The notes beneath the pieces are model-generated. The model worked only from the letters and a program-made list of their open reading frames with translations, did no database searches and was not told the origin of the DNA. Made by a program: the position numbers and the translations under genes. DNA of 64,000 nucleotides, from positions 1 through 64,000 of the forward strand of contig NW_026463305.1 of NCBI RefSeq assembly GCF_021730395.1, read 5' to 3'. This DNA is from Mercenaria mercenaria. Lineage: Eukaryota; Mollusca; Bivalvia; Venerida; Veneridae. Positions within the stretch are counted from its first letter, which is position 1. Every line of letters begins with the position of its first letter. Positions 51,481 through 63,011 of the stretch are shown piece by piece.

Positions 51481-54400
51481 TGGGGGAGGGGCGTCTCTAT
51501 TACACAAACAATGTCAGTCTTATCACGTTATTGTTAAAGCTCTTATGTATACACAGGAATCTTGCTACTCCACTGTTTCCTATTGGTGTTGAATTAAAAC
51601 TGTTTTTATCAAAAGAATCTGAAATAGAATCAGCGAAAAAAGATAGAACTTTTGATACGGCATTTCGTCTGTTTCGGAGTAATGCAGATATTCTTTGGAT
51701 CTGATCAGCTTTCAACAAGTCTATCGGTGGAACTATCTCAAATATCACTAAAGCTGGCTACATGTCGATACGACAAGCACCATCCCATGATATCGACATA
51801 TATAACACTGTTGTTCAAAATAGTATGACATACAACAGAAAGACTGGGACAGTCATATACGGTTATGACTGTACACCAGGCTGTTTACATCAAACTTACG
51901 GATTCGACTTGAGCAGTGCCTGCATACAGGGACAAGGTTAAACCTAGAATGGGTGGTTTGAATATATAATGTATCATAATAGGTGACCATATGAAAGGGT
52001 GTGGTTTACATGAAATATGGATTTTATCCAATCTTCTGGGCCCTATACCGCAGATCAGGTATTGCCTGTTAAGCACAACAGAGGAATGGGGGCTCACAAG
52101 ATAACAGTAAAGGCTCTCTGGACATTATTTCTTCCACAATTATCAAATTACATTGGTTAGATTGACATTAAATTACATGGGGTATTAATGAAAATGCAGT
52201 ATTTTGAGAGAAGTTGAATGAATTGCAAAACGACAACTTTAGATGCCGCTTTGACAGTTTTTGTTAAGAATGATCAAAATCCTAGGATGTAGTTTTGGTG
52301 GACATACCTGTGAATGGTTTAAGTGCATCTGCTGTTCATGCGAGCTGTAAGGGATGGTTTTTGGGATCTATATCTCTACATATTTTGGTACATGCTGCTT
52401 TTATTTCATAGATATGATGATACAAATTATGCACGTTTGGGAACTGTCTGTCTGACCGATGCACAACAGCTTCCTCAAGAAGTCTTGCAAAAGTTACAAG
52501 CGGTCAAACACCAAATTCAATCAGGTGGATCCCGATCAAAGCCAAGAATGGTTGAATTCAACTTGGTAGAACGTTAGAGGAATAATTGGTATACATTGTA
52601 ATTAGAACACCTACAGCTTGACTACATTGCCTTTATCATACAACATGAGGGCTCACATAAGCCTTCTGACTGACTAAGTGTATGTACAAAGTCAATGACG
52701 AAAAAAACAAAGACAAATGTCAAACAGGGAATGCCACGTACCAAAATCGCAACCTCCCCAAAACGAAACCTACAGCACGCAGACGTGCACACCACAAACA
52801 CACACACACACATACACGCGCGCACACACAAAGTCAACACACGAGGACAAAACGAACAAACAAAGGAACACACATACTTGTGCACAAGGAAACATTAAAA
52901 AGCAGGCAAGCTGTGAACAAACAAGCTTAAGAATCAATTCTAAGTATGTTACAAAGATTTCATGTGGCTGATCCACATTTGCAAGGTGAGAGTGTGCTGA
53001 ATGTAGTAACTAGAGCCATTGCCACTGACAAAGAGAAATTCAGTAACAATGTATCGAAGGTTCAGCTATGTGATGCATAGAAAAGAGCAATCCATCGACA
53101 TCTGCTTCAATATACATCACTGATAAAGCATCCAAGTAAACAATTGAAAATGGCAAAATATTCAAAGCATATCGAAATACCCTGCATTGTTTAGTGACTA
53201 CATATAAGACATGCAGGGATGTTAATATTGAGAAAATGCTAAAACGTTAATTGTTGCTAGTTTCAGTTTCCACTTCTGAAACAAATGGAACTCTCTAAAC
53301 GGGCAAGAAAATATTTAATCACACTGTCAGATAAACTTGTCAAGGACAGCGGGATCATACAAGGAAAGGCTGCATATATTGTTGATGGGGAAGTATTAGT
53401 AAAAGGTCTGAAAGGAGAAGGAGAAACAAGATTTGGGCAGTATGCTGATTTATGATTATGTTGATGCAGTTTTGAACAAAGGAAAAATATGAAAGGATCT
53501 ATGTAGTTTTTGACTAGTATAGGTATCACTTAATAAAATCAAACTCCAGGAAACAACGAACAAGGACATATTAACCAATGGGAGGAGTAATTGAATGTAG
53601 AGATGTAACATTACCAAAAACCTGGTGTAACTTTTTAGAACTTCCTGTAAATAAAATTGGCTTGGCTAGATATTTATCAGAAGAGCTGGTCATGCAAGCC
53701 CCTACAGAAAAGGCGTTGGTTGGTTTCAGCAAGAGAAGAAACCGTTGAAAGTACTGCCGTTGTACTTAATTCTGATGTATTAGAGGCTAAACAGGATGAC
53801 GTTGACACAATAGTCATTCTTTATTCTGTTCACTGCAGTAAACTTTCAAATTATAACAATGTTGTTGTTTCTGCCAGATAGCCTGACGAGTTTTTGCTTT
53901 TACTATGGCACCTGCAGGAAATAAATGCAACAGTATGGATGATTGCTGGAACAGCGAATAAACGAAAATACAATCACAACCATGTCAACGCTGTGTTAGA
54001 AAGATCATTAATAACTTTGAAGAAGGAGTAGAAATTTACTTGCCATTCATGTACTCACTGGCTGTGACACAACATCATATTTCTGTGGAATATCTACAAA
54101 ATCTGCATTTAAAGATTTAAAGACTTAAAGCCATTGCAGAATTGATAAAAGTTCTTGGACATGGTCGACTGTCTTATTATGGCGTAATGAAAAACTGTGA
54201 ATATTTTGTTTGCAAAATACGTGGTCTAGATAATATAAGCTCTGGTATGGAATCAATCAACTTTTTCCATTCCAGGCCTACTTGCACCTAGAAACATGGG
54301 ATGGAAGGTGGCAAGTGGCAAATGAAACACTTAAGCAAGTACTTATTACCCGTGGTCCTCAAGCTTGCATGGAAGTTATTGCTTGTAATAAGTGTACATC

Positions 54401-54500
54401 TGGGTGTAGATTCCTCAGATGTAGGGTTCTCGTTCACAAATATCTGTCAATGCGATAAAAGCATTACCAGCTGTATGAACTCAAGGCAGTAAATTAACAG
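51480..54500 (+). pseudogene. Decayed multicopy protein-coding region (TGCDTTS type)
   Basis: Short plus-strand frames show coding-like sequence in changing frames: LATPLFPIGVELKLFLSKES near 51560, CLTDAQQLPQEVLQKLQAVK at 52455, and LAIHVLTGCDTTSYFCGIST near 54060. The HxLTGCDTTS pattern is familiar to me from multicopy uncharacterised invertebrate proteins of uncertain (perhaps PIN/XPG-like or mobile) origin. Frames are interrupted by many stops and shifts. Whether it is one long gene or two I cannot tell. No promoter or intron structure is certain. Confidence 0.4.
52788..52845. repeat. (CA)n/(CG)n microsatellite
   Basis: CACACACACACA followed by TACACGCGCGCACACACA. Several overlapping frames on both strands here are low-complexity artefacts. 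Confidence 0.85.
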
Positions 54501-54907
54501 ATAAAATGGGACTGTGTTACAATCTTTATTATTTTTAAATGATTATATGATAAACAGTTTATAGATTTATCTTCTGTGCTGAAAACTGATTCCAAACATA
54601 CAATTATAGTAATATATACGACAAAAGATGTGCAATTATAATCAGCGTGATTATTTTTGTTTAACAATCATTTCACTTTCAAACTGGCAAAAATAGTCAT
54701 TTTAGAGGGGTTTTTTTAATTATTTCTTTTACACTTAATTAAACACACATTAAATTTAAAAGCTTATATTTGAAAAGTGTTGTTTACTATGTTACATATT
54801 ACTATTTACTTAAAAGGAAACCATATACTTTTGGGTAATTTTGAGACTATTACATCAAGTATACTTAAACAATTTCAGATTATCACCAACAGAACAGGAT
54901 TCTTTAA

Positions 54908-55201
54908 TTGAACTTTGAGCCTGATAAAATAGATTCCACAACAGAGATTTCAGACGATGCTAACCTTGATGATGATTTCAGTGATATCATAGCACCCATA
55001 GATAATGAAGTGGATGAATGCAAAGGAATTGAAATTCAAGCAGAGTCCAGTTTGGACCTTGAGAAAACAAAATCTGGAGAAGTAACAGAATTTCATAAGA
55101 ACTATAATAGTACTATTTCAAACATTGAAGATGAGAAACATAAGCTTCTGGTAAAAAAAAAAATCTTAAGACAATTTCAAAACTTGAATATGTGGCCTTG
55201 A
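54908..55201 (+). pseudogene. Acidic unknown protein fragment
   Basis: A 97-residue frame without a strong start encodes acidic protein (TTEISDDANLDDDFSDIIAP, then VDECKGIEIQAESSLDLEKT). It ends in basic residues interrupted by an A-run. It follows the decayed region in the same direction and may be its 3' part. No family is recognised. Confidence 0.3.
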
Positions 55202-56520
55202 AAGAGTTGTAATGAACTCTTCTTATTTACGTACCTCATCAAAACACAATGATTAGGGGCCAGCACATTCTTATTTTTTCCAGGAAGCAGACTATAAAGT
55301 GACGCAATACGCTTCAAACTTTCTTCACTGTCGTGTTAAATTAAATTAGTATAAACAAAATTGGTCTTTATCTTTCATATTTCGGTGAAGGGTTGTGCCC
55401 GGGAGACGTTTATAGGTATTGAAAACACAACGGTTTTATACTCGCTACGGTTTGTAAAACGTATACACAATGTCATTTCAAGAAGATTGGCATACCAATT
55501 GACCAGCATATTGTGGAAATGATTGGGAAGAAACACTTAGAATTGGTAAGTCACACTTGACTGAGCAACTGACCTCGAAAACGGTTGTCATTACAAGCTG
55601 ACCAATCAAACTCCATGGCCTTAGAAATAACCTCTGACGTTAAAGTTATTCTTTTTTTCTAATTGAGGCGACTCTCTCTGAACGCGCACCACGAATTACA
55701 TATTACCAAACAAATGATGGAAAGGTGGCGTTGTTGAAACATGCCAAACATCTTATGTCTCACAAAGGTGTTAACACACGGTGTTACCTTCAAATGCATA
55801 GTCAATCTGTGAAAACAAACCCCAGTGCGACCCTCTCATTGTGCGCAACAAATTCATCGAATTCCCGGGTATAACATTCACGAGATTTAGAACAGATACT
55901 ACTACATAATAGCCATGAATTACTTGATCAATGACCACTAAGTTTGTTGTGTGCGAGGACGTAGACTGTTAGCGCATCAAATCACAACTTTAGCATGTTC
56001 AACAGAATTTGTTTTTAAAAAAGCGAATATACTTCAATAAGGTAGAACGGTCTTGTCCTTGCGTCCAATCCTTGGGTTCACACACTGATGACCAATATCT
56101 AAAAAAGACAATGCAACCAAATTTTTACAAGATGATCATTATATATTTATACAGAAGTGCCCTAGAGGGAACTTTTGTTATGCTTTAAATTGTTTGAATG
56201 TATTTTATTTATTGTAAATTGTTACACTTTTTGAACTTTTTGATTTTATGTATTGTAGCCCAGCACAACGTCGAACAAACCTGCAAAGGAATCAGGAGCC
56301 TGTCTAATCATTGATCTGCTTTCATCCCCAATTAAATGAGTGTCACGTGAATAGTGCTTGCATGCACATAGCCACCCAAGTTTACAAAAGTGCTTCAGCG
56401 GAGATGTCTCCATTTTTCCAGATATTTACCCAGGATCTTTTTTCTCAGCTCAAATAACTTTTTATTTTCAGAAAATGATATCTAAAATACTTTTTCGTAT
56501 TGTGTACTTTGATGCAGTTA
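55202..56520. other. Spacer, no supported feature
   Basis: No gene, RNA or repeat can be supported. Stops are frequent in all frames. Confidence 0.5.
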
Positions 56521-56526
56521 GCTACA

Positions 56527-57147
56527 TATACTGGTTGAGGACCACCAAATCCGGACGACCACCAAACCGGACAGTTTCGTAGCTGCTAAATTTTGCTGTA
56601 ATTTTAGCAATCTTTTATAAGTCAAACACACATTTGATTTTTTAACAGTGATGTGGAATTATATCTGACAAAAATAACTTATTGAGGAGGAAACTTCATT
56701 TTTTGATTTCGTCATTCATACTGAAGCATTAAACTATCATGGGGGATTTGGAAATCCGCACTGCATTTCTTACTATCATATAGCAGTTTTCCACACAAAA
56801 AAATCTGAATAAATCTTATATATTTCAGGCCAATAATGAATACTTTGACTCGTTTTCACATCACATAGCAAAATGTCATCAGTACAGAGGTTCCCATAAG
56901 TTGTAAAAAAAATGTCCAGATATATGGTACTGCCAAGCAGTGAAAGTAAGTAGTTTAGTTGACCCTACATTCGGCCCTGGAAAGGGCATTAATCATTCGT
57001 TAGGGGTAAACAAATTAAGTCTTCTTCTTGAGGGTGCACCATACTATGTTCATGTGAAATTTCACAGTTGTAATGAAGGAAATGAAAGAGAAAATGGCGA
57101 AAAACCTCTAAAAGTGTCCGGTTGGTGGCCCCTGACCAGTAATTATA
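56527..57147. mobile_element. Possible ~620-bp inverted-repeat element
   Basis: The left end, ACTGGTTGAGGACCACCAAA and CCGGACAGTTT (56528-56578), resembles the reverse complement of 57108-57147 (AAAAGTGTCCGGTTGGTGGC and CCCTGACCAGT). The match is imperfect with one larger gap. No transposase is present. Probably a MITE; the family is unknown. Confidence 0.4.
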
Positions 57148-57297
57148 TCTAAAATAGATAGTACCTACTTGAAATTTGTATTTTTAGCTGCAATGCCTAG
57201 GTATCAAAGATTAATTCGGCTACGAAAATAACAAAACATTGCAGGACTTATAGACCCGCTAGTGGTTGAATGCCGAGGTTTGTTAAACTGTCTAAGT

Positions 57298-57600
57298 AGC
57301 ATCATTTATTTTCCTTTGTTCGCCCGTCATAAACGAGTTTCATATGTGATTTTCTACAATCGTCTAGTGAACACATTCTTGTTGGACTATATGTTTTTAA
57401 TGAAATAGCTCACTGTGCAAAAACGACTTTTTACAGCAAGAAATGAAAATGTTTTTGTGGATGGCATATCGGATGGAATTTTAACGTAACATTATTTAGA
57501 CTTCTGCGGAAGATGATAATGACCATATACCAAAATTACCATTTTGACATTTGGAGCTCTTGTCTATAGAAAGGGATAAATATACGACCCCAAAACCCTT
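57298..57600 (+). repeat. Dispersed repeat, inverted partner of 43085-43378
   Basis: See the partner. Shared blocks on this strand include TTGTTCGCCCG, GTGATTTTCTAC, CAAGAAATGAAAA and TGATAATGACCATATACC. It has no coding content. Confidence 0.65.
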
Positions 57601-57743
57601 TGTGCAGAATGGGAGACACATTTAAATTTCCGATGTTTTTGTAGACCTTTTTGGCTCTGTTTTTCTCGCATTAATTTGTATTCGTTTCTGGCCATATCGG
57701 TACCTTATTATTATTTCTGTCCTATAATTTGGTTCTGGAATTT

Positions 57744-58872
57744 TCAGCTCACCAGAGCCAAAGGCTCAGGGTGAGCTATTCTGATCGTTCACCGTCCGGC
57801 GTCCGTCGTCGGTTGTCTGTCCGTAAACTTTTACTTTAAACGACATCTCCTCATAAAACGCTAGGCCAATTTCATCCAAACTCCACAGCAATGTTCCTTG
57901 GGTGAAGCCTTACAAAATTTTTTCAAAGAATTGAATTCCATATAGAACTCTGGTTGCCATGGCAACCAAAAGGAAAAATTTTAAAAATCTTCTTCTCAAA
58001 AACCAGAAGCCCTAGAGCTTAGATATTTGGTGTGAAGCATTGCCTAGTGGACCTCTACCAATTTTGTTCAAATCATTACCCCAGGGTCAAAACTGACCCC
58101 GCCCCAGGGGTCACTTGATTTTACATAGATTTCTAGAGGAAAATCTTCAAAAAAACAAAATAAAAAATAAATCAGAAGACCTAGAGCTTAGTTATTTGAC
58201 ATATAGCATTGCCTAGTAAACCTCTACAAAATATGTTCAAATCATGACCCCCGGGGTCAAAATTGACCCCTGCCCCAGTGGTCACTTGATTTTATATAGG
58301 AAAATCTTCAAAAAATTTCTTAAAATAAATCAGAAGGCCTAGATTTTAGATATTTGACATGTAGCATTGCCTAGTAGACTTCTACAAAATTTGTTCAAAT
58401 CATGACCCCCGGGTCGGATTGACCCCGCCCCATGGGGTTACTTGATTGTACATAGAAAAATCTTCAAATTTTTCTAAAAATAAACCAGAAGGTCTAGAGC
58501 TTAGATATCTGACATGTAGCATTGCCTAGTGGATCTCTACAAAATTTGTTCAAATCTTGACCCCCAGGGTCAAATTGACCCAGTCCCAGGGGTTACTTGA
58601 TTGTACATAGGGAAATCTTAATAAATTTGCTAAAAATAAACCAGAAGGCCTAGATCTTAGTTATTTGATATGAAACATTACCTAGTAGACTTCTATAAAA
58701 TTTGTTCAAATCATGACCCCCGGGGTAAAATTGGCCCCGCCCCAGGGGTTACTTGATTGTACATTGGAAAATCTTCCAAAAAAAATTCTAAAAATCATCA
58801 GTTTGACATTTGAAACATGCAGCTCATATTACTCGGGTGAGCGATCCAGGGTCATCATGACCCTCTTGTATC
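57744..58872 (+). mobile_element. Hairpin-ended dispersed repeat, copy 2 (complete)
   Basis: The left end forms a hairpin with two nested stems (GCTCACC/GGTGAGC and GAGCC/GGCTC around AAA). The right end has GGTGAGCG followed by the palindrome AGGGTCATCATGACCCT and CTTGT. Between them are about six tandem units of roughly 150 bp with TTGTTCAAATCATGACCCCC, GGGTCA-AATTGACCC, CCCAGGGGTTACTTGATTGT and GGAAAATCTTC. No open frame is conserved. This complete copy defines both ends of the family. Confidence 0.75.
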
Positions 58873-59650
58873 CTCATGCTTGTGTTATGAAAATGTTGTT
58901 CAGCTTGATTTTTTGTTTGAAATTTAATACAAAAATAACCTGTACAGGGCTTTTTCCCATTGATTTTCGATCATTACCAACTTTTAGTAACATCGATCTA
59001 TCGGAAAATCGATAAATTTGCCTATATAAACAAAGAAGGAAAAAAATACTTAAGCTTAAATAGAAAAATTTCTATTCGGAAATCAAGAATTCGGTACCCC
59101 ACAAATTAAAGATTAATTATTCCGGATATTATGAATATTTTTTCAGAAGAATATTATAATAATTGGTTGGTCCTTTTTAACTTTAAATAGACCCACCTCA
59201 ATTCATATAAATAGCCATTTCAATAAAAACCTTATGATTAGAATAATATTGACAATTAATACTAATAAAAATACTAATTGTGTGATATATCACGTGTCCA
59301 GAAAAAAAAACTTAACTTCCGCATATACTAGTTATAATGTTGCGGCCGGTGGTCATTTGTCATTACATTCAGATAACTCTAGAAGGACTATTGAATCACT
59401 GCACTTTAAAGCAATAATTTATAAGTATTGATTTCACCAATTAAATCACCTATACCTTAGGAAATACAATACCAAAACATCTGAACACGTTAAATTTCAC
59501 TCAGTCTCTAAGTGCCATATGCATGCTAATACCAAATGCACCGCTTGATGCATTCAGTAACTTCACAGGGAACAGAAATTATTTGGTCACTGTGCACTAG
59601 ACATTTGACGTACTGACCTCAAATCAATTATAATCGGTCATTTACTAGCC
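58873..59650. other. AT-rich spacer
   Basis: Nothing beyond simple AT-rich sequence can be supported. Confidence 0.5.
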
Positions 59651-59654
59651 AACA

Positions 59655-59976
59655 GCTTCGGTAGCCTAGTGGTAGAGCGTCCGCTTCGAGTGCGGGAGGT
59701 CGTGGGTTCAATCCCCGGCTGCGTCATACCAAAGACATAAAAAATGGTACTGGTAGCTTCCTCGATTGGCGCTCAGCATTAAGATCTTAGTGCTAGGACT
59801 GGTCAGCCCGGTTTCAGTATAATGTGACTGGGTGGAGTATCATGTCTACGGCGTGATATTCCAGTGAGGCAGAACTGTAAAGTTGGGCATTGTGCTCACT
59901 GCTACAAGCAGACACGGGCGTTTATATAACCGAAAAACTGTTGAAATAGACGTTAAACCCGAACACACACACTCAC
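59655..59976 (+). mobile_element. Full-length tRNA-derived SINE
   Basis: The head is tRNA-like, with box A TAGCCTAGTGG (59662-59672), an anticodon-type hairpin (TCCGC/GCGGG) whose loop TTCGAGT would give anticodon CGA (Ser), and box B GGTTCAATCC (59705-59714). A conserved-looking body follows (GGACTGGTCAGCCCGGTTTC, then GACTGGGTGGAG and CTACGGCGTGATATTCCAGT). The 3' end is GACGTTAAACCCGAAC and a CA-type tail. This layout is that of bivalve SINEs with a shared central domain. No 3' CCA or mature acceptor stem supports a working tRNA. Confidence 0.75.
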
Positions 59977-60034
59977 ATTTATTAGCCATTAGTGACATCT
60001 GTACCAAATGTGATCTTAAAAAAAGCATTCTCTA

Positions 60035-60650
60035 GTTCTACTGTTCTGCGTCAATGTGACCTTGACCTTTGACCTACTAACTTGATCAACCTCCCTATTA
60101 AGTTTCGTGATCCGAGGCCAAAGCCTTCTCAAGTTACCGTCCTGAAACGGTTTGACTGTTCCGGGTCACGTTGACTTTGACCTTTGACCTACTGACTTCA
60201 ACATCATTAGGGGTCATCTGCTGGTTATGATCAACCTCCCTATCAAGTTTCATTATCCTAGCCCCAAGCGTTCTCAAGTTATCGCCCGGAACGGTTTAAC
60301 TATTCCAGGTCGCTGTGACCTTGACCTTTGGCTTACTGATGATCATGAACAACCTCCTTATCAACTTTCATGATCCTAGACCCAAGCATTCTTTAGTTAT
60401 CATCCGGAAACCGTTTAACTGTTCTGGTTCACTTTGACCTTGACATTTGACCTACTGACCTCAAAAGCAATTGGGTCATCTGCTGGTCATGACCAACCTG
60501 CCTATCAACTTTCATGATCCTAGGCCCAAGCGTTCTTGAGTTATTATCCGGAAACCTAATGGTCTACATACCAACCGACATGCACCGACCGGCCGACATC
60601 AGCAACAATATACCCCTCCTTCTTCGAAGGGGAGGTGGGGGGCATAATCA
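60035..60650 (+). repeat. Tandem-unit repeat (GACCTTGACCTTTGACCTACTG family)
   Basis: About four diverged units of roughly 130 bp share GTGACCTTGACCTTTGACCT, AACCTCCCTATCAA-TTTCA, GATCCTAGGCCCAAGCGTTC and CCGGAAACGGTTTAACTGTT. The right end has GACCGGCCGACATC and a TTCTTCGAAGGGG hairpin. Abundant in molluscs; non-coding. Confidence 0.7.
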
Positions 60651-61090
60651 TAGAAATTTCAATAGACATTTTAGAACTTCTTCTGATGTTATCTATTTAC
60701 TTACATGAAATTCCCATATTTGTGGTATACAGTATGTTTGGCAAACATAGGGGACACTTACTTGTCTATTGACAAATTTAATTAATGTGCTATAAACCGT
60801 GATGCTTTTCTCCTAAATCTTACAAAATAACGGACGTAGGGAGTGGAATTTTGTCTTGCAGCTTGCTTAGTCATGCCCTTAAAAGTTAGGCTCTTAGTTC
60901 TCTGACTTCAGACAAGCTGTGTAAAATATAACTTTTAAAAGAGTTATGTACAAAAGTATGGTGCAAAAGTTTAGTGGTTCTTATTTTTTACAAAATCTAT
61001 TTGAAAATCTCTGCTCTACAGATTGCTTCAGTCGGCCTATCAGCTGCAAATGGGTAACAGCAAATTGCTGGAGGTAAGGTATAACTTAAT

Positions 61091-61326
61091 TGGTGTTTCC
61101 AGATATCAAGACGTCATTCTGGGCACTTGTCAGTTCTAAATAACTTTTAGAATCTGTTCGTCGCCGATTTTGGAAGTGTCAAAGAATGATAACAGCTGTT
61201 TTGTTTCCTATTACATAGTAACATAGTAATGCGATTCTTTTTCAGCTAATTAAAACCATCATTTGCACGCCGATATTGTAGAACTGCCAAATGCCCAGAA
61301 TGACGTCATGATATTGGGACACCACC
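61091..61326. mobile_element. Short MITE with inverted ends
   Basis: GGTGTTTCCAGATATCAAGA and CGTCATTCTGGGCACTTG (61091-61130) pair with 61287-61326 (GCCCAGAATGACGTCATGAT, then ATTGGGACACC). The interior is about 155 bp and has no gene. Confidence 0.65.
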
Positions 61327-61957
61327 ACATGATCAGGATTCATTGGCGGAAAGGTTGTGCGGAAGAAATTTTTTAGTTTTATTCACGTAAGCCTATATGG
61401 CACAAATATACTTAATAAATTCGACAAAACATACCGTTTTCTGGTCATATAAAATGGAATTGACATAATTCAATGTCATCGATGCGGTAAACATTTTTAT
61501 GTTGGAACTACATCAGCAATATTTAAAACCAGAAATCATAGGAAGCCAGTTAAAGGGGAATAGCACTTTGTAATTTTTAATACCGCGTAGGATTTTGATA
61601 TCATTTTAAAATAGAGGTTATCCCCGCCATGAATGTATAACTGTTTTCTTGGTTGTAAACCTTTTAGCTGTGACGCCGCAAACATTGCAATGCACATCTG
61701 TTTTGGCGCAACGTTAAAAAGCGATAAAAAATCGGTTTATTTTCACTCATTAATTTGTTTTCCAACTTACTTATATCTTTATATGTATTATATAAAGTTC
61801 TACAGCCCTAGACAGTATTTCTCACTTTTATTTTCAAAAAGATGGAAAAATTGAAGAAAAGCAACATTCTGAGTTGTTGTTTTTTTAATTCACACACTCG
61901 TTTAATTAACGGAAATTTAAGACAGCATTAGATAGACAGTTACATAAATCTATTAGC
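61327..61957. other. Spacer, no supported feature
   Basis: Nothing can be supported. A short frame at 61633-61854 lacks any recognisable feature. Confidence 0.45.
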
Positions 61958-63010
61958 AAGAGGGCTATGATGACCCGTGATCGCTCACCTGAGTAATATG
62001 AGCTACATGATTCAAATGTCAAACTGATGCTAAAATATTAAGAAAGTAGGTCAGTAGGTCTCATTCATGTTCACTAAAAGTCAGTTTTAGGATCGGTGTG
62101 AAAAACTGTATATGTCATCCAAATTTTAAGGCTGATTTTAAACAAGAGGGTCATGATGACCCTGGATCGCTCACCTGAGTAATATGAGCTACATGTTTCA
62201 AAAGCCAAATTGATGCTAAAATATTAAGGAAGTAGGTCTGTAGGTTAGTGGGTCATATTTATGGTCACTGAAAGTCACTTTTAAATTTCAAAGCTGTATC
62301 TTAAAAAGCAAGAAATTAGGTCACTCAGTAGGTCAAGATCATAGTTCGGTGACCCTTATCACTTGGATAACCATAATTAAACAGTCTAGGATATATGATC
62401 TGATAATTTTTGAAGTATTTTTTCCTACATAACTCATATAACAAGTGACCCCCAGGATGGGGCCTCTTTTCACCCCAGGGGCATAATTTGAACAGTCTTG
62501 TTAGAAATCCACTAGGCAATGCTACATACAACATATCAAAGTCATAGGCCTTGAACTTTCAGACAAGAAGATTTTTTTAAAAATTTCCTATATGTTTATG
62601 TAAACTAGGGACCTCCAGGGCAGGGCCTCTTCTCACTCCAGGGGAATAATTTGAATAATTTTGGTAGAGAACCACTAGGCAATGCAACATACCAAATATC
62701 AAATGCCTAGGACAAGAAGATTTTTAAAGTTTTTCCTACATAAGTTTTTTGTAAAACTTGGGGACCCCAGGGTGGGGCCTCTTTTCACCCCAGGGGCATA
62801 ATTTGAACAATTTTCATAGAAGACCATTAGATGATGCACATGCCAAATATCAAGACTCTAAGCCGTGTGATTTTGGACAAGAAAATTTTTAAACATTTTC
62901 CTAAATGTTGCCATGGTTCTGTGTGGAATTCAGTTTTAAATGAGGATCATCAAAGGGTCATTCCTGTGAGGTTTGGTGTAAATCTGTCCAGTGGTTTTCA
63001 AGAAGATTTT
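61958..63010 (-). mobile_element. Hairpin-ended dispersed repeat, copies 3-4
   Basis: On the minus strand this is the same family as at 57744-58872. The end (AAGAGGGCTATGATGACCCG then GATCGCTCACCTGAGTAATA) occurs at 61958. It recurs in better form at 62149 (AGAGGGTCATGATGACCCTG), so a short first copy abuts a longer second one. Tandem units of GGGCCTCTTTTCACCCCAGG, ATAATTTGAACA and CACTAGGCAATGC follow. Frames are not genes. Confidence 0.7.
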
Positions 63011-63011
63011 T

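Noticed and set aside
52680-52976. Five overlapping frames on both strands
   Set aside because: All pass through a CA/CG microsatellite and share no conserved features.
59655-59728. Functional tRNA-Ser(CGA) gene
   Set aside because: The acceptor stem is poor and the sequence continues into a SINE body with a typical tail, so it is a SINE head.
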